A DNA stretch of 64,000 nt, taken from the NCBI RefSeq assembly GCF_000801105.2, contig NC_079511.1:20049792-20113791 (forward strand). Reading direction: 5' to 3'. The notes under the pieces were generated by a model. That model did not search any database and had not been told where the DNA came from. It was given only the letters and a program-made list of their open reading frames with translations. This DNA comes from Raphanus sativus. Its lineage: Eukaryota; Streptophyta; Magnoliopsida; Brassicales; Brassicaceae. A program made the position numbers and the translations under genes. Shown piece by piece: positions 48,598 through 58,749 of the stretch; position 1 is the first letter of the stretch, and every line of letters begins with the position of its first letter.

Positions 48598-49790
48598 TAA
48601 TAAAATTAAAGTAGAAATTTTGTAAATTAATACTCGATAAACTAATAAACACTATAAATAATAAATTTCTCCAATTTCAAGTTAGACATGTTTAAAATAT
48701 GACATAGATCGATAAAATAATAAGATAATAATTTTAAAGAAAAATTATCTATAAAAATTTGGTCCATTAAAGTTTTAAATTAATAATGTATATGTATAAA
48801 TATTTTATATAAATAAGAACCAACCATTATATTGTTTTTTTATATTCACAATAGAATTATTTCATATTTTTTAACATTTAATATATTGTAATCTAAACAC
48901 TAAAAGAGTGTACGAGTTGGATATTAGTCTTGTAATCCAGACACCAAACACGAATGTTTATGCATCATTTTCGAACTTATGATTTTTTAACATCATATTA
49001 TGCAGTATACTCTACTAAATTTCTTTTTACTTCGAATTTTCCAGCTTTTCAATTGTTTTCTTTAGCTTCGGGAGTAAAAAGATGAAGATGTATTTTTCTA
49101 TTAAATAATATAACTATTATAACTAATACAACTTATAAGCAAATCATTATCCAAAACAAATATTATGGAAACTATTCATGCATTTGATATATGCAAGTGA
49201 AAGAAGACTAGACCAATATATCTTATTGGTTTTACATCATCATTTTACATAGCATCATTTATATGTTGAAAACAAATATCACCATATGCAAGTTATATAC
49301 GTTCTAATGGTATTAGTTATACTTAACTAATAAAACATTATTTCATTTAAAATCTAGACGGATTTGCAGTTTGGTCTTGTTGGACATTACAACCTCGAAA
49401 GTTTCGTTCAGATTTGTTTGCTAATATTGTCCATCGGAGTGAGAAGTTTCACTTTCTTTGTCAGTGGTAACTAATAAAATTATACAACATGTTCAACTGC
49501 ACAACTAATACAACTATACAACTAGTTTAAGTGTACAACTTGTTCAACTATGTACAACTAATATAACTAGTATAACTAATAAAATTAAATTTAAATATTA
49601 AAAAATTCAAATCGATCTGGGTCGGATTTTGGATTTATAAATATGTATTCAAATTTAACTGGGTAGGTTCGTAAATAAGATGAACTTTTAGGGTTATAGA
49701 TTTTTTACTGCTTTTATTTAAATTTAATTTAAAATAAAAAGCAGAAAATATGGGGTTATTATAGAATTTTGGAAACCGGGTCACCTAAGG
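48598..49790. other. AT-rich intergenic DNA
   Basis: Very AT-rich, with a cluster of ACAACTAATACAACTA words at 49470-49580. No gene or element boundary was recognised. Confidence 0.45.
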
Positions 49791-50029
49791 GATTTGACGT
49801 CAAAATTCTCTTAGATAAATTTTTCAGTTTATTTTCACAAAATAGTATCCTAAGGAAGAAAATGACAAAAACAGATTTTATTGAAGAGTAAATATAAATT
49901 TATAATCATTTGGTTAATTAATCTAAGACTTATGGTTTAAAGTTAAGAGGTAGGGTTTTAAGAATGTGTTCAAATCTATATCTATACTATTATTTGCGAA
50001 GTGATTTTTCGCAACGGAACTCTCACGTT

Positions 50030-50490
50030 AAGAGTTAGACTGGTTAATATCATTTATACCCTTAATGAATAAACATATAAATTATCCATAAAATAAAAAC
50101 GAAATTTAATTTCATGATTAGGTAATTGATTAAAATTAATAATGATAAGAATTATCCAAAATATAAAAATATATTTTAAAATAAAAAAATTAGAGTGATT
50201 AATATTGTTTATATCTTAATAGATAAATATATAAACTACCTACAAAATAAAAAAGAATTTATTTTTTATTACATAAGTAAATAAAATTAATAATGATAAG
50301 AATTATCCAAAATCTAAAAATATATTTTAAAATTAAAGAATGGTCAATATCATTCATACCCTTAATGAATAAAACATAAATTAACAACAAATAAAAAACT
50401 AATTTTCATTTTTTATCAGCTAAAATTATTAAAATTAATATTAAATAATAATTATCTAAAATCTAAAAATATATATTAAAATAAAACGAA
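50030..50490. repeat. Three tandem units of about 150 bp in the Helitron
   Basis: Each unit has TGGTTAATATCATTTATACC or a variant, then AAATTATCC or AAACTACC, and AAGAATTATCCAAAAT or AATAATTATCTAAAAT with AAAAATATAT. Starts are near 50042, 50197 and 50341. Confidence 0.65.
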
Positions 50491-50914
50491 CTTATATTAA
50501 TCATATTATTTTAATGAGAATATATATTATTATTATTTCAATCTAATAGTAAATGTATTGATCCTACTATTACTTTTTGTAAGTAAATTATTTATTATTT
50601 ATGTTTAAATAGTATAAATGAAAAAAAATATATGTAATGGAAAATATAAATAATGGAAAATAAATGGAAAATATGAGCAAAATATAAGTAAAAATAAGTG
50701 TACAAAAAGTGGTAACAAAAATATAAGATTTCAAAATCAAAAATATTTTTGTTAGTATTTTCAAAATTTAATACAATAATAAACATATATATTTTAATAA
50801 AATATATAAACTGACAACACACCTAGCATTATAAACTAGCTACAGAAACAGAACATCACTAGACCTCTTCTTCTTCTTCTTCTTCTTGATACTTCACTGC
50901 TCACGCTCCCAGTC

Positions 50915-51256
50915 CTAAAGGGTCTGAGGTATGTACACATCCCCGTGATTCTCCTCCCCCTGGTTGTTCTCCGTTCTCAATGATAGCTCTTTGTCACTTT
51001 TTCTTATTGCCGCAGTTGTCCTTTTCAGGTATGAAAAGGAAGAAGAGGGCTTCTTGTTCACAGAACTGTCACCAGAAACCCACTCCTCATGCTTGATAGT
51101 CCCCTTAGGAAGCTTCCCTTTTTTCCCCTTATTGGCCTTCAACGCATCCACTATCGCACTGTGAGCTTGCACCGTCTTGGCTTTGTTTGTGGGGATTGAA
51201 CCACAAGTGATTGCCTCCTTCATAGCATTGATGATAGTTTCGATAGAAGGTTTCAT
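50915..51256 (-). CDS. Small unknown protein gene carried by the Helitron
   Basis: A 113-residue intact ORF from ATG 51256 to the stop after PQTL. It is Lys-rich in the middle (KANKGKKGKLPKG) and polar throughout, with no signal peptide or membrane segment. The N-terminal part (ETIINAMKEAITCGSIPTNK) is helix-prone. A TATA box lies about 100 bp upstream with no other ATG preferred, so it may be expressed. I do not recognise the family. It could be a captured exon of a host gene or a Helitron-borne gene. The repetitive AAG/CTT tract just downstream (about 50860-50885) resembles a 3' UTR repeat. Confidence 0.45.
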   Translation of the reverse strand: MKPSIETIINAMKEAITCGSIPTNKAKTVQAHSAIVDALKANKGKKGKLPKGTIKHEEWVSGDSSVNKKPSSSFSYLKRTTAAIRKSDKELSLRTENNQGEENHGDVYIPQTL

Positions 51257-51356
51257 GGTGAGTGAGAGGAGGTATATGGAGTATGGATGAAGAAGGTGTA
51301 TGAATTAAGAAGGATGAAGTTGAGAAGGTGTATGGATGAAGAAGCATGGCATAGTG

Positions 51357-51364
51357 TTTATATA
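51357..51364 (-). promoter_or_regulatory. TATA box upstream of the Helitron-borne gene
   Basis: The minus strand reads TATATAAA (GTCTATATAAACACTATG), 100 bp before the ATG at 51256. Sequence and spacing are good for a plant core promoter. Confidence 0.5.
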
Positions 51365-51534
51365 GACAAAATAGAAGATGAAAGAGAGGAGACATTGATT
51401 TTTAATTTTTAATTTGGCTATGTTAAAATGGTATCTGTGTTTCTCTCGTATTATTGTTTGTGAAGTGATTTTTCACAACGGAGCTCTCACGTTAAAAGTT
51501 AGAGCGGTTAATGTCGCTATTACCCTTAATGATT

Positions 51535-51942
51535 TTATATATAATTTATTATATAATTAGAAACGAAATTTATGTTAATAATATTATACTTATATGTTAT
51601 ATTAGATTATAAATTAATATTGTCAAAAATATAAAGATAATTCTTATATATATTGTGTTATTATCTGAAAGTAATATTTTTTAAAAAAGTTGAAGTTAAA
51701 AACGAATTTTAATTTAACTTAAATTATCTATATGTTATATTACATTATAAATTAATATTGTCAAAAATAAAAGTTAATTCTTACATATATTAAGTTGTTA
51801 TCTGAAAATAATATTTTTAAATTTTAAAAATTCAAGTTAATAATACTATATTTATATGTTATATTAGATTATAAATTAATATTGTCAAAAATCATACATA
51901 TTGTGTTGTTATCTGAAAATAATATTTTTAAAAATTATTATA
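51535..51942. repeat. Tandem units with TGTTATATTAGATTATAAAT
   Basis: The phrase TATATGTTATA(T/C)TA(G/C)ATTATAAA, then TTAATATTGTCAAAAAT and GTTATCTGAAA(A/G)TAATATTTTT, recurs with starts near 51591, 51731 and 51856, and again at about 52396. Period about 125-140 bp. Confidence 0.65.
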
Positions 51943-51951
51943 AAAGTTATT

Positions 51952-52254
51952 GAGAAAAAGACAAAAATAGCATCAAACCAAGTTTTTGTCACAAAAATAG
52001 CATCACAAGGAGGAAAATGACAAAAATAAATTTTATTAAAGGGTAAAAATGCATTTATAACCCTTGGGTTAATTAATCTAAGACTTAGGGTTTATAGTTA
52101 AGGGGTGGGGTTTTAGGAATGTATTCAAATTTTTAAAAATTAAAATTAAAAATTAAAATTTTCAAAACAAAAAGGTGCTATTTTGGTCATTTTATTATTT
52201 TGAGTGCTATTTTTGTGACAAAAACTTAAAAAATGCTATTTTAGAGATTTGCCC
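51952..52254. mobile_element. MULE-MITE (303 bp) with perfect 9-bp target duplication, nested in the Helitron
   Basis: Flanked by AAAGTTATT at 51943-51951 and 52255-52263. Inverted ends share AGTTTTTGTCACAAAAATAG about 30 bp from each edge. The centre contains TTAGGGTTTATAG-type sequence. It is the intact relative of the split copy at 49800-52824. It sits just before the third copy of the Helitron 5' motif. Confidence 0.85.
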
Positions 52255-52938
52255 AAAGTTATTTGCGAAGTGATTATTCGTAACAAAGCTCTCATGTTAA
52301 AAATTAGAGCCGTTAATTTCGTTGTTACCTTTAATGATTTTTTATATAATTTATTATATAATTAAAAACGAAATTTACGTTAATAATATTATATTTATAT
52401 GTTATATTAGATTATAAATTAATATTGTCAAAAAGATAATATATATATATATATTGTGTTGTTATCTGAAAATAATATTTTTTAAAAGTTAAAAATTGAA
52501 ATATAAAACAATTTACAATTAGATATTGTTCAATCAAAAATATTTATATAAATTTATTTTCTAAAATATTTCAAATATATGAGTATTTTCAAAATTCCAA
52601 CACAATATTTTGATAACATAAAAATAACTTATTATTATAATTTTGAATTAATAAATATTTCAAATAAAATTATGCATGCATGTACGGATAAACCACCTAG
52701 TTTTTAAAAAGTAAAAATTAAAATTAAAATTTTCAAAACAGGAAAAAATCATTTTGATCATTTTATTTTTGAAAAACTATTTTTATGACAAAAATTTAAA
52801 AATGGCTATTTAAGATAATTGCCCAATTTTATATAACAAAATCTTATAATTTTTTGAAGGGCTAAATTATAAATCTGATGGAGAAAGAGGAACCGCTGTC
52901 TTAAAGCATCTCCGAAGAGTGGAATAACGCAATCGGAG

Positions 52939-54460
52939 ATGGCAAAAGACACGATGGCTGCTTCCCAGAAACCGCCGCTAGAGCTACTCCGAGAAAGCAA
53001 ATCCTCCATCGAAGAAATCATCGCGAGGATGCTCTCCATCAAGAAACAGGGAACCCCCAAATCCGAGAATCGCGAACTCCTCACCCAGATGTTTCTCAAC
53101 TTCATCAACCTCCGTCAGGTTCGTAACCTTACTAGGGTTTTGCTTTTTCTTCCCTTTCTGCCATTAATAATCTCAATTAATTCAATTTCGTAGGCGAATC
53201 GTGCGATTCTGATTGAAGAAGAGAGAGTGAAAACAGAGACGGAGTCTCCAATTGATTTGACTGCATTGCAGCTTCACAATCTCATGTACGAGAAGAGCCA
53301 TTACCTCAAAGCCACCACATCCTCCAGAGAATTCAAATCCAAGTACCCCAACATCGATCTCATATCCGAACAAGACTTCTTCACAGACGCTCCCCAACCA
53401 ATCAAATCTCAATCCCTCTCAAACCATGATCTGATGCTTAAAAGACTCAACTTTGAGCTCCATCAGAGGAAAGAGGTGTGCAAGCTTCGAGCTGAGTTGG
53501 AACAACGTAAGAAGTCTTTGCTGGAAGCTAACGCGGAGCGTAGCAAGTTCCTGTCCACTCTTCCGTTGCTTCTCAAGTCTCTCAAGAAAGCGTCTTTGCC
53601 AGTACAGAGCCAGCTGTGTTTGCCCAGTCCCAAGAAGCTTAGGTATCATGATCTAGCTGAGCTTCTTCCTCCGCCGCTTTACGTCGTTTATTCAAAGTTC
53701 ATGGCTCAGAAGGAAGCTTTTGAAGAGAGGATAGATGTCGAGGTGTCTGGGAGTCTTAAGGATGCTCAGAGTTATGCTAAGCAGCAAGCAGGTTAGGAAC
53801 TGTGAGAGACTTTGGTTAATGTAAAGAAGTGAATGTAGTGTGTTTATTATGTATTTTTCAATGTTGTAGAGAGCTCTGATGATGATAATGGAAAAAGGCA
53901 AAGGAAGCGACCCAGGACAGAGAGTTCAGATGAAGCAGTCCATCCTCTTAAACTTGTCCTCCACGTTTATGAGGATGAGACTCCAGATCCGAAGTCACGT
54001 AAGCTTGTTATGCTCAAGTTTGAGTACTTGTTGAAGTTGAATGTTGTATGTGTTGGCATTGAAGAGTCTCAGGATGGACTAGAGAAAAATATCCTGTGCA
54101 ACTTGTTTCCAGACGATGCTGGGCTTGAGCCTCCTCATCAGGTACATATATATACGCTCAGATCTAATTTTATACCGACCGACTATTTTCTTGAAACCAT
54201 TCGTACCCACTTTCTTTTGTTGGCTTGTTACTCAGTCTACCAAGCTCATTCTTGGTGATGATCATGCCTTTGATGAGAGCACAACATCGAGGCCATATAA
54301 GTGGGCACAACATTTGGCTGGGATCGAAGTTTTACCTGAAATGTCACCGTTTGTAACTGGCAAGGATACTCAAAACAGTGATACAGCTTCTGTATCCGAT
54401 CAGCACAATGTGCAGACTGTTCTAAGAAGGATACGGTCTCAGAAAAAAGGGGGTATGTGA
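52939..54460 (+). CDS. THO5: THO complex subunit 5-like protein (short form)
   Basis: Four exons: 52939-53118, 53194-53791, 53870-54141, 54236-54460, all with GT-AG introns, giving 424 residues in one frame. The N-terminal half is helical and charged: LTALQLHNLMYEKSHYLKA, YPNIDLISEQDFF and a coiled coil around RKEVCKLRAELEQRKKSL. A Lys/Arg stretch (KRQRKRPR) could be a nuclear signal, and LEPPHQ precedes the last exon. This matches the Fimbriae-assembly/THOC5 family (THO5), part of the THO/TREX complex that couples transcription to mRNA export. Longer plant THO5 and animal THOC5 proteins are near 700 residues, so this product covers about the first half. It may be a naturally short paralogue. 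It is divergent from TGS1. Confidence 0.9.
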
Positions 54461-55555
54461 GTCACATGATTCTGTATGTCTTATAAATGTTTTGATTCTC
54501 TGTATTTGAAGACTTTCATGGTATTTGTAGCTCTTCGCACATTGTTAGACTGTAATGCCACACAACAGGAACAATCAAACAGAATGAATGTAGCATATTA
54601 GCAGATGTAGGTGTTTGGTCAGTGGGATCAAGATTCCGACAACTTATTGGCGCTAAGTAGTAATCCTTATCTCCTAAACTCTAGTCAATGAAGTGGATCA
54701 AATCCTTTTCACCTCTACTCTATCCTGATATATCTGGTACAGCTAGAACATTGCACAACAGAATCACTTTTTGAGACCACTAACATTAATGAATTTTGCT
54801 TTTAGAACATGAAACTATAGATTGTCAAATAGAAAGTGTTCAAGCTTGTTATGGTGATCATAAGAGAACCTACCATATAATCAACATTCGGAAATAAGGG
54901 TTGGTTTGATGACTGGTTGATGTTATGAGAACACGATTTAAAATAGTTCATGACTGGTTATGGACACTTGCATGGTTAACGTTTGGTTCAAAGTCAAACC
55001 ATGGTTGCATCGTATGCCTCGGCCTTCGACAGACCAAGTGATGAAGCTTGTGGTTGGACGGAAATGGGATGGTCGAAGGGATGGCCTAGACGGGGTGCGC
55101 CTTGGTTAAGAACCAAGTCATGACCGAGGGGATGAAGGATGGTCAAGGGACACGATGCTCATAAACGGTGAAGGCCTCTGCTTATAAGGCCTCCGTATTT
55201 GTAAATCCGATATGCATACACGTTAAGTATTGTGTGTCTTTGTATTTGCAGTTGCCTCCTCCTCCTAAGAATAATCTTATAGTTTCTGACAAGAAACTGA
55301 CAAATCTTTAGTTTTTTCTAGAGTTTATTTAAAACTAAATTAGTATCTCCCAAAATAAGAACTACATTTTGAAGTTGTAATGAAGAGAAAGACTGAGAGC
55401 GTCTTGGTCTGATTAAAGTAAGAGATTATGATAACTTTGTGTATGTATAAGAGAACACATATGGAAAGAGCTTACAAAATAAACAATGCAACTCTCTCTC
55501 TTTTGTCTTCAAACTAAACACATGGGATTATTTATCTACAGAAACTAAGTATGAT
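54461..55555. other. THO5-ABF2 convergent intergenic region with possible LTR remnant
   Basis: Contains the 3' ends of both genes. From about 54905 to 55300 the base composition is more GC-rich, with a TATAAGGCCTC core-promoter-like phrase at 55180 and repeated GGATGGTC(G/A)AGGGA (about 55065 and 55137). It could be a solo LTR remnant, but no ends or duplication were found. Confidence 0.35.
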
Positions 55556-57172
55556 TCACCAAGGTCCTGACTCTGTCCTCCTCAGCCTTTTCTTTGCACC
55601 TCCTTGAATATTCATCATCTCCATCTCCTACACAGCATGGGAAACAACCGAGTTTGTAAGTTTAGTTATGAAATGTGGGGTTTAGAGACTAATAAATGCG
55701 GTATTAGTGTGAAACAGAGCTATGAGTTTAAGAATAATTACCTGATTCTTTTGAATTTCCATAATCTTTGCCTGTAGAACACACAAGGGCTACAGTGAGA
55801 AACTAGAATCAATGAATGTATGATGTATCATTTGAAGAGATGTGATGCTCTATGATTATATATGGTTTGTGAAAACCTGCTTTCTTTGTAACTCTTCATT
55901 CTCTTCCTTTAGCTTAGCAACTTCAGCTTCAAGTTCCACGGTATAAGCCTACAAAGCAAACAAGCACTACTGAGAAGCTTATGAGATATACTAGAGTGCC
56001 ATTCACAACATTTCGACTCCCTGATATTTTGAATGCTTTGGTAGGACCAATCACGCTTTAGCTTCCCCCAAAAGATTTAAAAGAAAGACCAAAAAAAACA
56101 AAAAATGGAGTCACTACAACTTCCTGATGAACTTGAACCCTCAAATACAACCTCCGTGTCACCCCGAACGTTAGCAATGATTCTGTTTACTACACTGTAT
56201 TAGACAAGACACTTAACTAAAAGATGTAGATTTAAAACGCTTTACCTGTTTCCTGGCCCGTGACCTAGCAGCTGATTCTCGGTTCTTTATCATTCTCCTT
56301 TGCCTCCTCTCAACAACTTTCTCTACAGCACCACTCTTTCTACCCCTCACACCACCATTAAACATGTAAGGAGACGGAGAGAGCGATGAAGAATCACCAT
56401 TACTCTTCCCTATCCCATCTGCTGACAGTGGCGTAACGGGAGACACAGCACCAACAACGCCTTGGACTAAGCCCATATTGTTCGTTAGAGACTGATCCCC
56501 TAGTCCCATAAGACCACCTCTTATCCCAGGACCAACTTGTGCTCCGTACCCAAAACCAGGTTGCTTTGGCATGATTGGCTGTTGCTGGTATGTAGATCTA
56601 GCTCCATTTACATTCAGAGGCAAACTAGAACCTTGAACTTGTGTATGATTCACAGTCTCGGCACCAAGATTCCCCATCAAACCGGGAACAACTTGAGGAG
56701 AAGCCTGGACAGAGAAACCCACGTTAACATCTTTTGCAGCAATCTGAGCTTCCTCTCTCACAACGCCAGCACGTACCAAGAACTCCTCTAGAGTTACTTC
56801 ACCTAACGTCTGAGACTGAGACTGAGTCAAGTTTGTTCCACTGAGATCTTTCCACACTTGATCAACCGTTTTGGTGCTAAGGGTTCGGGGCAGAGTCAAG
56901 GAGCCTTGCCTCTGCAACGGCAGAAGACCCTCTTGGCTTCCAAGAGCAAGTGGAATGACACCACTAGTTGAAGCAGCAACAGACATGGCTTGTGTTTCTT
57001 CAGCAGTCCATATGTTCTTTAACAGCTCATCCATGTTCATTGACCCAAAATCTTTACCTAAACTGCTCTGAAACTCGTCGAATGTCAACGAGTATATCGA
57101 ACCTTGTCTGGTCAACGCTCCTCCGCCTCCTGGTGGTTCGTTCCCCATGTTGTTGTTGTTCTTGAAATTCAT
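55556..57172 (-). CDS. ABF2: ABA-responsive element-binding bZIP transcription factor (AREB/ABF, group A)
   Basis: Exons on minus: 57172-56246, 55948-55877, 55771-55742, 55627-55556, giving 366 residues in frame. The N-terminus has the conserved kinase-target segments of the AREB/ABF family: LTRQGSIYSLTFDEFQSS (R-x-x-S), then RQGSLTLPRTLSTKTVDQVW and GEVTLEEFLVRAGVV. The basic region RRMIKNRESAARSRARKQ closes exon 1, and the leucine zipper (AYTVELEAEVAKLKEENEEL) is exon 2. It ends LRRTESGPW, the family's C-terminal motif. It would bind ABRE (ACGTGG/T) promoters in ABA, drought and salt responses and be activated by SnRK2 phosphorylation. The ABF2/AREB1 subgroup is favoured by the MNMDELLKNIW context and by the neighbouring genes. 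An alternative start at Met9 (MGNEPPGG) is possible. Confidence 0.93.
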
Positions 57173-57603
57173 CTTACTTGCTCAAGAATCTGCTTCCCAC
57201 TAACCCTTGTCATCAAAATCATGCATTTCACAGAATCAGATCAGAACACACAGAGAAGATCTAGAGAAAATAAATACACTAACAGATTCCACGAGATTTT
57301 GATAGAGCTGATAGCATCAGAATCAAAATTATAGGCTAGATTAGTGATTTATCAAAATTAATGTGGAGATATAAATGGAAATAATTAAGAGAAGATGAGC
57401 AAGCCTCGAGCTTAATGGTGTGGTACTTACTTATCCACAAGTAGAGAGTAAATGTTACCTGTAACCTTTTTGGATTAATCCGTGTACTTCGTCGTCGTTG
57501 CTCAAAAACTAATGAAAAAGAAAAAAAAACTGTTTGATGTTGCTTCTTTTGGTGTGAGTAGTTTCTTTGTCTGCTCGGCCAAGTGTCTCTCTGTCTCCTA
57601 ACC

Positions 57604-57616
57604 ATATAAATATATA
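57604..57616 (-). promoter_or_regulatory. TATA-like element upstream of ABF2
   Basis: The minus strand reads TATATATTTATATGG, about 430 bp before the ATG. A long leader with several CT-rich tracts lies between; a 5' UTR intron is possible. Confidence 0.4.
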
Positions 57617-58268
57617 CTAACATTTGTTTGACAAAAGAAAAAAAATACTAACATTTGTAAATTAAATAGTACAAAATACTAGTTTCGCGTCACTATCACT
57701 TTTTAGCTTTTATGCATTGTTTATTTTGTTCTGACTTGATGTAATTCTTTTCTTTCCTTTTTTTTTTGCATATACGGTCATGGATTCTTTTTTTTTTTTT
57801 TGCATATACAGTCATGGATTCAGTATCTTCAACTCTGGAGGTATGGGGCTTTTGCATTTTTATTCAATTAATTGGGTAGAACTTTAATATTTTCCATATT
57901 TTTATTAAATTTTTACATTTATACACCAAAACTAGAATATGTAGGTTCTGGTTAGTTGTGATTGTTCTGATCGTTAAATTTTTAAAAGGTTGCTGTGATT
58001 TTTTTTTGTGGAATGTTTGAGTCTTAACTTTTGTCTAATTTTTTTTTTGAACTGTTTAGTTTTTGTAAAGTTTTTTGTAATCATATTTTTGTTTAATATT
58101 AATTTAATTTGATGTAATAGTGTATTAAATAAATAAAATATATCATTAAACCAAACATTTTTCAAATAGACATGATTTTATTTTTTTGTCAGACATATAC
58201 ATGATTCTATTTTAATTGAATAGATTTGAATGTATAAAAAAAAATGTAATTAACAAACTAAGCATCCT
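57617..58268. other. Upstream intergenic DNA with a short tandem repeat
   Basis: AT-rich. At about 57757-57821 a T-run plus GCATATAC(G/A)GTCATGGATTC occurs twice in tandem. No gene. Confidence 0.5.
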
Positions 58269-58277
58269 TTATTACTT

Positions 58278-58739
58278 GGAGAATTTTCAAAAATACCATT
58301 TTCAAGATACCATTATTCATCTTTACCACCACTAAATACACATTTTCAAAAATATCTTATTTATTAAAATGGTAAAGACTCTTATATCTTTGTTTTTATA
58401 TGCTTTTCAAAATTCTAATCCCACATTCTAAATCCTAAACCTCCAATTCTAAACCCTAAACCCAAAATCTTCAACTCTAAACCCTAAACTCTAAACAATA
58501 TACTCTAAATTCAATATCCTAAACCCTAAAGTCTAAACTATAAACCCTAAATCCTCAACTCTAAACCCTAAATCCTCAACTCTAAACCCTAAACTATATA
58601 CCTTAAACCCTAAAACATCAAATCTAAACTCTAAATCCTAAACCTTCAAATCTAAACCCTTCGTTAAAAATAGTGGTAAAAATGGTTAGTGTAAACATGA
58701 AAAGTGGTACTATGAAAATGGTATTTTTGGTAATTTCTC
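58278..58739. mobile_element. MULE-MITE with telomere-like interior, copy 2
   Basis: A 462-bp element flanked by a perfect 9-bp repeat TTATTACTT at 58269-58277 and 58740-58748. Its ends are inverted: GGAGAATTTTCAAAAATACC on the left, and GAGAAATTACCAAAAATACC as reverse complement of the right. The interior (about 58430-58660) is a degenerate run of CCCTAAA-type units. It is the inverted relative of 2158-2605, matching arm for arm (for example AAATGGTAAAGACTCTTATA here). Confidence 0.88.
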
Positions 58740-58749
58740 TTATTACTTT

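Larger units (their letters stand above)
49975..52700 (+). mobile_element. Helitron (2.73 kb) inserted in a MITE, carrying a small gene
   Basis: Begins TCTATATCTATACTATTATT at 49975 after A and ends GGATAAACCACCTAG at 52700 before T. Removing it rejoins TTCAAA to TTTTTAAAAAG, matching the uninterrupted MITE relative, so the ends are confirmed by an inferred empty site. The 5' motif TTTG(C/T)GAAGTGATT recurs at about 51468 and 52261, so the element contains three serial copies of its 5' region. It holds a small minus-strand gene and a nested MITE. There is no RepHel gene. Confidence 0.8.
49800..52824. mobile_element. MULE-MITE split in two by a Helitron
   Basis: 49800-49974 and 52701-52824 are the left and right parts of one MITE. 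They match in order the intact relative at 51952-52254, for example GGTTAATTAATCTAAGACTT on the left and AATTAAAATTTTCAAAACA then GATCATTTTATT on the right. The intact relative reads continuously across the point where this copy is broken. The left edge is approximate. No clear target duplication was found for this outer copy. Confidence 0.7.

Noticed and set aside
50870..50885. Short CTT array as a meaningful microsatellite or CRISPR-like repeat
   Set aside because: Simple trinucleotide run only; no spaced repeats anywhere in the window fit a CRISPR array.
57336..57623. Minus-strand ORF upstream of ABF2
   Set aside because: Lies in the ABF2 leader and promoter and has no recognisable domain.
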